DNA of 6,740 nt, from assembly GCA_002362155.1 (NCBI GenBank), contig DETN01000066.1, positions 3,054 to 9,793 on the forward strand, given 5' to 3'. The position numbers and the translations under genes are program-made. The stretch comes from Lachnospiraceae bacterium UBA3287 (GTDB lineage: Bacteria; Bacillota; Clostridia; Lachnospirales; Lachnospiraceae). A model generated the notes under the pieces. It made no database searches. It saw nothing but the letters and a program-made list of their open reading frames with translations, and had not been told where the DNA came from. This document shows positions 1 through 5,352 of the stretch, in pieces (position 1 is the stretch's first letter; each line of letters begins with the position of its first letter).

Positions 1-1066
1 GGTAGTAGACCATCAGGTGGCCCAGACGTTTCGGGATCATGTTGTCGAATACATAGTAGGAGATCTCGGGATGGTCCTCGGGCTTTGTCTCCACGGCCAG
101 TACGTCGTAGCGCTCGTATTCGATCTGGCAGAAGAGCTTCTTCTCGTCTTCCCTGGCGTCGAAATAGTCCACCATGCCGATCAGGCCGTCGTCTCTGTTC
201 TCCTTCTTCGGAACATAGAGAGGGGAGGTAACGATGATCTTGTCATACTCTTCCACCTGGCCGTTGACGGTCACATAGACCTTTCCGTCCTTTCTTTCCA
301 CCTTCTCGATGACGGAGTTCAGGCGGGCCGGGTTCTTAAGATGCTCGTTCAGGGACTCCCAGATGAACTGGGTGCCGTTCTTCCAGGTCCAGAGGTTGAT
401 CTTGACGAAGTTCATGCAGGTCTGGAAATCCAGATATTTAAGGACATAGGCGGCCGGGATCTCGTCGAAATAGCCATAGCCGAAGGAGGTGAAGGGGCCG
501 ATCCAGATGTCCTGGATCAGTTCCACTCCGTTCTTCTCGCAGAACTTGGAAAAAGGCATTGCCAGGTCCTTGAGGTTGGGATTGACGCCGCTTACAGGCT
601 CTCTTTTGGCGCTGGCTGCGGAGAAGCCTTCGTAGCGGCCCTCTGCCACGCCCCTGTGGCCGTTGAGGTCGTAGCCTTTATACTTGGTCTCCAGAAGCTC
701 TCCGAATTTCTTGAGCTGTCTCTTCATCTTCAGGAGACGGGGGATCTTCAGGATGTTCTTTCTGGGCTCGAAGGGCTCGATGACCTGGCCCAGACGGTTC
801 TTATAGTTGCGGTTGAGCTGGGGGCCGTCATGGGTGATGCCGCAGAATTCCTCCACGTCATGCACGGCATAATAGGACGGAACGCCCATGATGGCGCCCA
901 TCTCATAACGGCGGCCGTTATACCAGGGAGACCAGCACTTGCCGCCTACCCTGTCGTTCTTCTCCAGGATGGTATAGTTCTCATACCCCTTCTGCTCCAG
1001 ATACATACCTGCGGAAAGGCCTGCGGGTCCGCCTCCGATGATACAGATTCTGATGTTTTTATCCAT
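1..1066 (-). CDS. Polyunsaturated fatty acid (linoleate) isomerase-like FAD protein, 3' end cut by the window
   Basis: Predicted flavoprotein that shifts double bonds in free polyunsaturated fatty acids to give conjugated isomers, in the cytoplasm or at the membrane face. 355 residues are visible and no stop is reached; the P. acnes enzyme has about 424, so some 70-80 C-terminal residues, including the last FAD-contacting part, lie outside. The N-terminus has the dinucleotide-binding glycines (IIGGGPAGLSAG, residues 9-20) and LEKNDRVGGKC (34-44). Long blocks match my memory of the P. acnes isomerase: GRRYEMGAIMGVPSY (51-65), TKYKGYDLNGH (127-137), PFTSFGYGYFDEIPAAYVLK (191-210), LWTW..GTQ (225-233) and DNMIPKRLGHLMVYY (341-355). 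Arg86, Phe195 and Phe220 align with its Arg88, Phe168 and Phe193. About 23 extra residues lie between NGH and the MPF motif. The ATG at 1066 has GGAGGA (1075-1080) eight bases upstream. Family membership is fairly sure; substrate and product isomer are inference. It could instead act on another unsaturated acyl substrate. Confidence 0.85.
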   Translation of the reverse strand, partial: MDKNIRICIIGGGPAGLSAGMYLEQKGYENYTILEKNDRVGGKCWSPWYNGRRYEMGAIMGVPSYYAVHDVEEFCGITHDGPQLNRNYKNRLGQVIEPFEPRKNILKIPRLLKMKRQLKKFGELLETKYKGYDLNGHRGVAEGRYEGFSAASAKREPVSGVNPNLKDLAMPFSKFCEKNGVELIQDIWIGPFTSFGYGYFDEIPAAYVLKYLDFQTCMNFVKINLWTWKNGTQFIWESLNEHLKNPARLNSVIEKVERKDGKVYVTVNGQVEEYDKIIVTSPLYVPKKENRDDGLIGMVDYFDAREDEKKLFCQIEYERYDVLAVETKPEDHPEISYYVFDNMIPKRLGHLMVYY

Positions 1067-1074
1067 GTTCAGTT

Positions 1075-1080
1075 TCCTCC
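1075..1080 (-). promoter_or_regulatory. Ribosome binding site of the isomerase-like gene
   Basis: GGAGGA on the minus strand, eight bases before the ATG at 1066. It fixes the start of the flavoprotein, whose dinucleotide-binding strand begins at residue 6, as expected for this fold. Confidence 0.85.
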
Positions 1081-1104
1081 AGTTAAGTTTTTTGAACCCC
1101 TGCT

Positions 1105-1134
1105 CCGGGGACCGGCAAAAGCCCTTTTCCCCGG
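1105..1134 (-). other. Hairpin in the 5' leader of the isomerase-like gene
   Basis: A perfect seven-base-pair GC-rich stem (1105-1111 with 1128-1134, CCGGGGA/TCCCCGG) around a 16-base loop that itself contains an AAAA/TTTT pair. It lies between the predicted transcription start (about 1142) and the ribosome binding site (1075-1080), and no T run follows on either strand. It is therefore not a standard terminator. It may stabilise the leader RNA or serve as a control element. I recognise no known riboswitch class in it. Confidence 0.5.
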
Positions 1135-1148
1135 CGCCTTACAGTAAA

Positions 1149-1177
1149 AGTATACAACGTTAAGTGCCGGATTTCAT
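1149..1177 (-). promoter_or_regulatory. Predicted sigma-A-type promoter of the isomerase-like gene
   Basis: On the minus strand, a -10 hexamer TATACT (1149-1154) is separated by exactly 17 bases from a -35-like hexamer ATGAAA (1172-1177), which matches four of six consensus positions. This predicts a start near 1142 and a leader of about 75 bases. The AACGTT palindrome (1157-1162) within the spacer could take a regulator, but I recognise no specific operator. Confidence 0.55.
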
Positions 1178-1307
1178 TATTTACCGTCATTATTTCGGTT
1201 TCTGCCGCTGTGAAAACAAAAACAAAAAATTCAGAAAAGTCAGGAAAAAACCACATGCAAAAAGGAAGGGGCGCCGCCCTGTTTCCGTACCGCGGGAGCG
1301 CCGCTTA

Positions 1308-1316
1308 TGGTATACT
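1308..1316 (+). promoter_or_regulatory. Predicted extended -10 promoter of the ligase-ACP-thioesterase operon
   Basis: TGGTATACT has the TGn extension directly before a -10 hexamer TATACT (1311-1316). No good -35 box is seen at the usual distance, which is common for extended -10 promoters. The predicted transcription start falls on or right next to the ATG at 1323, so the message would have almost no leader. This agrees with the lack of a usable ribosome binding site there. The divergent promoter for the isomerase-like gene uses the same TATACT hexamer. Confidence 0.45.
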
Positions 1317-1322
1317 TATTCC

Positions 1323-2735
1323 ATGAATAAGAAATATACCCTTACAAAATTTAACAGCTTTGAAGCGCTGCTTTCTGACTTTGAGAAAAACGCTCCGGAA
1401 CGTCCCGCCGTCGTTTTCGAATCCGGAGGAAAGCCCTGCTTTCTGAGCCGGAGCGGCTTTGCCTCCATGGCCCGGGAGAAGGCAAGGGAGCTTTCCGCCT
1501 CCGGAAAGAAGTGCCCGGGCATCGTCTGCGACGGATCCCTTCCCTGCCTGGTGGCCATATTTGCGTCGGCCCTGGCAGGCCTGCAGACCGTCCTTCTGGA
1601 TGAGAACGCATCGGAAGAGCTTCTCAGGGGACAGATCATGCAGACGGATATCGACATGCTCCTGTGCAACGACGAGGACCTTCTGGGAGAACTGGAAAGC
1701 GCCCTGACCAGAGGGCCCGGCACGGTTTCGGGAGAAAGAGACATTCTCTTTTTTACCTCCGGTACCACGTCCAGCAGCAAGGCAGTGGTGCTGACGGACA
1801 AAAGCCTTATGGCCGCTGCCTTTAACGGAAGCTCCATGCTCCCTCTGTCTGAGGAGGACATCCTCATGTGCATGCTGCCCTTAAACCACGTCTTCGGCCT
1901 GGTATGCGGCGTGTTATGGGGCATGCAGTGCGGGGCCCCGGTGGCTCTTGGCCGGGGGCCCAGATACTATGCCCAGGACCTTTCCTTCTACCGTCCCACG
2001 GTCCTCTCCGCCGTTCCTCTTCTCCTGAGCTTCCTGCTCCAGCACCGCTTAAAGAACAGCGAGCTGCGCCTGGTCCTGGTGGGGGCCGGGGCCTGCCCTC
2101 CCTCCCTGCTGGAGGCGGCCGCGCAGCAGAAGCTTGCTGTCAGCTTCGGCTACGGACTCACCGAGACCAGCTCCGGCGTCGCCATCAGCGTTCCGGGCAC
2201 TCCGGACTTCGATCCCTTCGCCATGGAGATCTGCCCCGAGGATACAGTGTCCCTGGCAGAGGACGGAGAGATCCTGGTCAGGTCGGAAAGCTGCATGATG
2301 AAGGGCTACTACGGCCATCCCGAGGATACGGAGAAGGTCCTGAAGGAGGGCGTCCTCTACACCGGAGACCTGGGCCGGTGGGACGAAAAGGGACGCCTCC
2401 GCATCATAGGAAGAAAGAAAGAGATCCTGGTCCTCAGGGACGGCACCAAGATCTTCCTTCCCGAGTACGAAGCCCGGATCGGGGCTGCCCTGCCGGGAGA
2501 GGATTTCACGGTCCTGGAAAAGGACGGCCGTCCGGTCCTTGTCCTCTATGACAAAGAGGCTGCCCAGGCCTCTGAAAGCCACATGGCCAAGGCCCGGTCC
2601 CTGATCCAGCTCAGGCTCAAAGAAGTCATGGCTGCCCTGCCCAGGGGCCAGCAGCTTGGCGGCATCCTCTTCACCGCCTTCCCTCTGCCCCGCACGGCGA
2701 CGGGCAAGGTCAGGCGCTGGGAAATCAACATCTGA
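1323..2735 (+). CDS. AMP-forming acyl-activating ligase (fatty acyl-CoA/acyl-ACP synthetase-like)
   Basis: Member of the adenylate-forming ANL superfamily, 470 residues. It should activate a carboxylic acid with ATP to an acyl-adenylate and pass the acyl group to a thiol, either CoA or the carrier protein encoded 16 bases downstream. Motifs in order: the ATP-binding loop TSGTTSSSKAVVLT (145-158), PLNHVFG (186-192), GYGLTETSS (276-284), YTGDLG with Asp349 (346-351), GRKKE with Arg364 (363-367) and the C-terminal PRTATGK with catalytic-type Lys462 (456-462). All expected catalytic residues are present. The ATP loop is a serine-rich variant of the usual SGTTGxPKG. At 470 residues it is somewhat shorter than many relatives, mainly at the N-terminus. 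I chose the ATG at 1323 because the 53 in-frame codons upstream encode a basic, low-complexity stretch unlike the family. The chosen start has no clear ribosome binding site. A fatty acid substrate is inferred from the neighbours; aryl or other acids are possible. Confidence 0.85.
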   Translation: MNKKYTLTKFNSFEALLSDFEKNAPERPAVVFESGGKPCFLSRSGFASMAREKARELSASGKKCPGIVCDGSLPCLVAIFASALAGLQTVLLDENASEELLRGQIMQTDIDMLLCNDEDLLGELESALTRGPGTVSGERDILFFTSGTTSSSKAVVLTDKSLMAAAFNGSSMLPLSEEDILMCMLPLNHVFGLVCGVLWGMQCGAPVALGRGPRYYAQDLSFYRPTVLSAVPLLLSFLLQHRLKNSELRLVLVGAGACPPSLLEAAAQQKLAVSFGYGLTETSSGVAISVPGTPDFDPFAMEICPEDTVSLAEDGEILVRSESCMMKGYYGHPEDTEKVLKEGVLYTGDLGRWDEKGRLRIIGRKKEILVLRDGTKIFLPEYEARIGAALPGEDFTVLEKDGRPVLVLYDKEAAQASESHMAKARSLIQLRLKEVMAALPRGQQLGGILFTAFPLPRTATGKVRRWEINI

Positions 2736-2751
2736 AAGGAAAGACATCATT

Positions 2752-3012
2752 ATGACCAGAACAGAAATTGCGGAGATCTGCAGAGACGTAGTCTATGAGT
2801 GCGTCCCCGACATGGAAGGGACCCCTCTCTATGAAGATACCGTCATCAATACGGATACCGCCATCGATTCCATGGGCTTTACCCTGATCATCTGCCGCCT
2901 GGAGGCCAGGCTGAACGTGAAGATCCCCCAGAGGCAGTGGGCCAGGATGTCCACCTTCGGAGACGTGGTCACAGCCTTCGACAGAAAGATCAATAAGAAG
3001 TTCATTCTTTAA
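2752..3012 (+). CDS. Stand-alone acyl carrier protein
   Basis: 86-residue carrier protein expected to hold acyl chains as thioesters on a 4'-phosphopantetheine arm attached to Ser40 in the motif IDSMGF (38-43; the family usually has DSL or DSM). Length and helix layout fit a type II carrier, ending with the helix FGDVVTAFDRKI. The segment after Ser40 (GFTLIICRLEARLNVKIP) carries Arg49 and Arg53 and few acids, and the whole protein has about 13 acidic and 11 basic residues. Carriers for general fatty acid synthesis are strongly acidic there, so this looks like a dedicated carrier with its own partners. The start is the ATG at 2752, with an AAAGGAAAG purine stretch (2735-2743) upstream; an open frame also extends back to 2656 inside the ligase gene, but that part is an overlap artefact. 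It sits 16 bases after the ligase and 17 before the thioesterase, so the three genes very likely form one operon. Confidence 0.85.
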   Translation: MTRTEIAEICRDVVYECVPDMEGTPLYEDTVINTDTAIDSMGFTLIICRLEARLNVKIPQRQWARMSTFGDVVTAFDRKINKKFIL

Positions 3013-3015
3013 GCC

Positions 3016-3023
3016 GGGGAGGT
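3016..3023 (+). promoter_or_regulatory. Strong ribosome binding site of the thioesterase gene
   Basis: GGGGAGGT, six bases before the ATG at 3030 and just after the carrier-protein stop codon. It is by far the best ribosome binding site in the operon, in contrast to the ligase, which has none that is evident. Confidence 0.8.
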
Positions 3024-3029
3024 AAGACC

Positions 3030-3758
3030 ATGCGCATCTGGAGACAGGATTTCAGGATTCTTTCCTCCGACGTGGACCTGACCAGAAAGATCCGTCTGTC
3101 CACCCTGTTTACAAGGCTGCAGGAGGCGGCCATCGCCCATACCATAGAACTGGGAGTGACCAGGGAAAAGACTCTGGACAGGGGGCTTTTATGGGCCGTG
3201 ACCCAGTACCGCCTGAAGATAGACCGGATGCCGGAGTATGACGAGAGGGTCACTCTCCTTTCCTGGCCGGGAAAGACCATGCACCTCTACTTTCCCAGAT
3301 ATTTCCGCCTGCAGGATGAGAAGGGAGAGGTCCTTCTGGACGCAGTATCCCTCTGGGTCCTGATCAGCGAAAAGACCAGATCCATCGTCTTTCCGGAGGA
3401 CCACGGCATAGAGATCCCGGAGACCAGGACCGGATACGAGCTTCCCCTGCCGGGAAGGCTCCGAAAAGAAGAGACCGCCGTCTCCCATTCCTTTACCGTC
3501 CCCTATTCCTATGTGGACCTCAACGGCCACATGAACAATGCCAGATACTATGACCTGGCCCAGGACATCATGCCGGAAGATACAAGGAGCAGGGAGCTTA
3601 AGGCTCTCACGTCCGAGTACATAGGGGAGGCCCGCCTGGGAAATACCCTTTCGGCAGGATATGCCCTCTCTGAAAACGCCTGCTATGTCTGCGGCAGCAC
3701 GGAAAAGCCCCTCTTCCGCATGAAATTCGAATTCGCCGGGAAAGAAGAACAGGGCTGA
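3030..3758 (+). CDS. Acyl-ACP thioesterase, FatA/FatB type (double hotdog fold)
   Basis: 242 residues, the usual size for bacterial acyl-ACP thioesterases (Pfam Acyl-ACP_TE). It hydrolyses acyl-ACP to free fatty acid and ACP in the cytoplasm. The N-terminal hotdog repeat (about 1-135) starts with FRILSSDVD and contains LLWAVTQYRLKIDRMP (53-68), the typical substrate-side region. The C-terminal repeat has the catalytic signature VDLNGHMNNARYYDLAQD (162-179) with Asp163, Asn165 and His167, and then SEYIGEA (195-201) with Glu200. These match the Asp-Asn-His-Glu network of plant FatB enzymes; the position of the plant cysteine is Ala201, as in some bacterial members. No transit or signal peptide is present. 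As last gene of the ligase-carrier operon, it most simply unloads the carrier encoded just upstream, although it could also act on the general fatty acid synthesis ACP. Chain length cannot be read from the sequence. Confidence 0.9.
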   Translation: MRIWRQDFRILSSDVDLTRKIRLSTLFTRLQEAAIAHTIELGVTREKTLDRGLLWAVTQYRLKIDRMPEYDERVTLLSWPGKTMHLYFPRYFRLQDEKGEVLLDAVSLWVLISEKTRSIVFPEDHGIEIPETRTGYELPLPGRLRKEETAVSHSFTVPYSYVDLNGHMNNARYYDLAQDIMPEDTRSRELKALTSEYIGEARLGNTLSAGYALSENACYVCGSTEKPLFRMKFEFAGKEEQG

Positions 3759-3803
3759 AAAAACATACGAGGCAGGGGAAAGATATATAGACCGTACAGC
3801 TCC

Positions 3804-3846
3804 AAAAGGCTGCGGACCGGAGTGAATTCCGGCCCGCAGCCTTTTT
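3804..3846. terminator. Bidirectional intrinsic terminator between convergent genes
   Basis: Stem GGCTGCGG (3808-3815) pairs perfectly with CCGCAGCC (3834-3841). It is extended by AAAA/TTTT to twelve pairs, and an inner CCGGA/TCCGG stem lies in the loop. A T run follows on the plus strand (3842-3846), and the A run at 3804-3807 gives a shorter one on the minus strand. It serves the thioesterase operon from the left and the aspartate kinase from the right. Confidence 0.9.
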
Positions 3847-3874
3847 AAGTGCATTCATCTATTCTTTTCTGTCC

Positions 3875-5215
3875 TCAGACCTTCATGCCCTTTTCTCCCT
3901 GCCGGAAGGCATAAATGGCCCGGATAGCGGATTCGTATTTTTCATCCGGCACGCCGATCAGGAGGTTGAGCTTGCCGGCCCCCTGGTTGATGGTGGAGAT
4001 CTCTATGCCCTCCGCTGTCAGGGTCTCCAGGACCCGCACGTTGGCGTCGCTGGATTCCGTGGCTTTTTCGCCCGTGACGGCGATCAGGGAAAGATTGTCC
4101 CTGAAGCCGATAAAGTCCGGATGCAGGGTAGATCGGATCTCTTCCAGGAGGTCCTCCCTGCAGGTCTCCAGAAGGTCTGTCCGGATCACCAGGGTGATGG
4201 AATCGATCCCGGTCAGACAGTACTCGAAGGGAAGGGCCCTTTCCTTCAGGATATCCAGCATCAGAGCAGAAAAGCCCGATCCGTCGGAGACCATGACCTT
4301 TTCGATCTGCAGGACCGACATGCCCTTTCTGCCGGATACGCCGGTGACGGGATTCTTGGTGACCCCGTGGGGCAGGTGCCTGACGATCATGGTTCCGGGA
4401 TCCTGAGGCCTGTTGGTATTCCGGATGTTGATGGGGATCTCCGCTTCGGAGGCCGAAAGGACGGCGTCGGAGTGAAGGACGGAAGCGCCCATGTAGGACA
4501 GGGTCCTCAGCTCCCTGTAGCTCATGTAGGGGACGGTCTCGGGACGGTCCACGATCCTGGGATCCGCCGCATAAAGGCCGGATACGTCCGTCCAGTTCTC
4601 GTAAAGGTCAGCGCCCACCGCACAGGCCGCAAGGCTTCCAGTGATATCCGACCCGCCCCTTTCGAAGGTATGGACGACTCCGTTCATGTCGGCCCCGTAA
4701 AAGCCCGCGATCACGGCGTGGGAAAGAGGCAGGAGGGAGGCCCGCATGGTCCTTCCCGTCATGGCAAGGTCCGGCTGTCCCTTCTCGTCGAAGCATACGC
4801 ACCAGGCGGGATCCACAAAGGTATAGCCCAGATAGGCCGCCATGATCCTGGCCGTCAGATACTCTCCCCTGGAAGCCGTATAGTCTCTGGAGGGAGCGGT
4901 CAGAAGGGACTCCTTCAGGGCGCGGATCTCCTCATCCAGGGGAAACTCCAGCCTCAGGCCCTCCAGGATCTCCGTAAAACGGAGCCGGATCCTCTCCAGT
5001 TCCGGAGAAAAGTCTTCCCCGGCTTCTGCCTTCTCATAGCAGTCCAGCAGCAGGTCCGTCACCTTCCGGTCCTCAGGAAAACGCTTTCCGGGCGCGGAAA
5101 CGACGATGAATCTTCTCTCGGGGCTGCTCTGCACGATGTCCCTGACCTTGCGGAACTGGGACGTATCCGCCACGGAGGTGCCTCCGAATTTTGCCACAAT
5201 AATACGTTCCTTCAT
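3875..5215 (-). CDS. Aspartate kinase (aspartokinase), monofunctional
   Basis: Phosphorylates L-aspartate with ATP to 4-phospho-L-aspartate, the first step toward lysine, diaminopimelate, threonine and methionine, in the cytoplasm. 446 residues, the size of E. coli LysC and B. subtilis YclM/ThrD. The catalytic amino acid kinase domain (about 1-280) begins with KFGGTS (9-14) and contains SRGEYL (115-120), FERGGSDITG (184-193, the usual GRGGSDTTA motif) and TDVSGLYAADPRIV (209-222). Two ACT domains follow (about 298-365 and 375-440) for feedback control by lysine or threonine; INQGAGKLNLLIGV (409-422) is typical of the second. The ATG at 5215 is preferred over an in-frame TTG at 5233, because the ribosome binding site GGGGAGGAGA lies between them. 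Which amino acid inhibits it is not decided by what I can see, so I give no symbol. A separate promoter and a short leader, without room for a lysine riboswitch, suggest control at the enzyme level. Confidence 0.95.
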   Translation of the reverse strand: MKERIIVAKFGGTSVADTSQFRKVRDIVQSSPERRFIVVSAPGKRFPEDRKVTDLLLDCYEKAEAGEDFSPELERIRLRFTEILEGLRLEFPLDEEIRALKESLLTAPSRDYTASRGEYLTARIMAAYLGYTFVDPAWCVCFDEKGQPDLAMTGRTMRASLLPLSHAVIAGFYGADMNGVVHTFERGGSDITGSLAACAVGADLYENWTDVSGLYAADPRIVDRPETVPYMSYRELRTLSYMGASVLHSDAVLSASEAEIPINIRNTNRPQDPGTMIVRHLPHGVTKNPVTGVSGRKGMSVLQIEKVMVSDGSGFSALMLDILKERALPFEYCLTGIDSITLVIRTDLLETCREDLLEEIRSTLHPDFIGFRDNLSLIAVTGEKATESSDANVRVLETLTAEGIEISTINQGAGKLNLLIGVPDEKYESAIRAIYAFRQGEKGMKV

Positions 5216-5220
5216 AAAAA

Positions 5221-5230
5221 TCTCCTCCCC
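5221..5230 (-). promoter_or_regulatory. Ribosome binding site that fixes the aspartate kinase start
   Basis: GGGGAGGAGA on the minus strand, five bases before the ATG at 5215. The alternative TTG start at 5233 would place this site inside the coding frame and has no site of its own, so it is rejected. Confidence 0.85.
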
Positions 5231-5247
5231 CAAACCGGTGCCCCACC

Positions 5248-5275
5248 ATTATAGCAGATGAAAGGTGAGAATCAC
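5248..5275 (-). promoter_or_regulatory. Predicted promoter of the aspartate kinase gene
   Basis: A perfect -10 box TATAAT (5248-5253, minus strand) with a weak -35-like GTGATT (5270-5275) at 16 bases spacing. Transcription would start near 5241, leaving a leader of only about 26 bases. That is too short for an amino acid riboswitch or attenuator. Confidence 0.6.
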
Positions 5276-5292
5276 AGGGCCGGAAACGGCTT

Positions 5293-5328
5293 AAAAAGGA
5301 CACCGCCCCAAAAGGGATGGTGTCCTTT
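5293..5328 (-). terminator. Intrinsic terminator after the aminopeptidase gene
   Basis: A perfect ten-base-pair stem AAAGGACACC/GGTGTCCTTT (5295-5304 with 5319-5328) around a 14-base loop with a small CCC/GGG inner pair. On the minus strand it ends in TTTTT (5297-5293). It lies 25 bases past the aminopeptidase stop and upstream of the kinase promoter, so the two minus-strand genes form separate transcription units. Confidence 0.9.
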
Positions 5329-5352
5329 CAGTACCCGTTTCAGGTCATTTCT

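Noticed and set aside
17..1147. Long plus-strand open frame of 376 codons
   Set aside because: It lies opposite the isomerase-like gene, shows no domain, and is explained by that gene's GC-rich codon use. The minus-strand protein has clear family motifs over its whole length.
1164..1322. N-terminal extension of the ligase by 53 codons from an ATG at 1164
   Set aside because: The extension is basic and low-complexity, has no ribosome binding site, overlaps the promoter region and has no counterpart in the family. The ATG at 1323 gives a normal N-terminus.
1067..1322. FapR- or FabT-type operator for fatty acid control
   Set aside because: I searched by eye for their characteristic inverted repeats and found only the short AACGTT and GTATAC palindromes, which do not match those sites well enough to call.
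2049..2750. Minus-strand open frame of 233 codons
   Set aside because: It is antisense to the ligase gene, whose motifs run through the same stretch.
4121..5254. Plus-strand open frame of 377 codons
   Set aside because: It is antisense to the aspartate kinase gene, with repetitive Gly, Asp and Arg composition and no recognisable domain.
5216..5352. Possible lysine riboswitch before aspartate kinase
   Set aside because: The perfect -10 box at 5248-5253 leaves a leader of about 26 bases, and the larger hairpin in this stretch is the terminator of the upstream gene.
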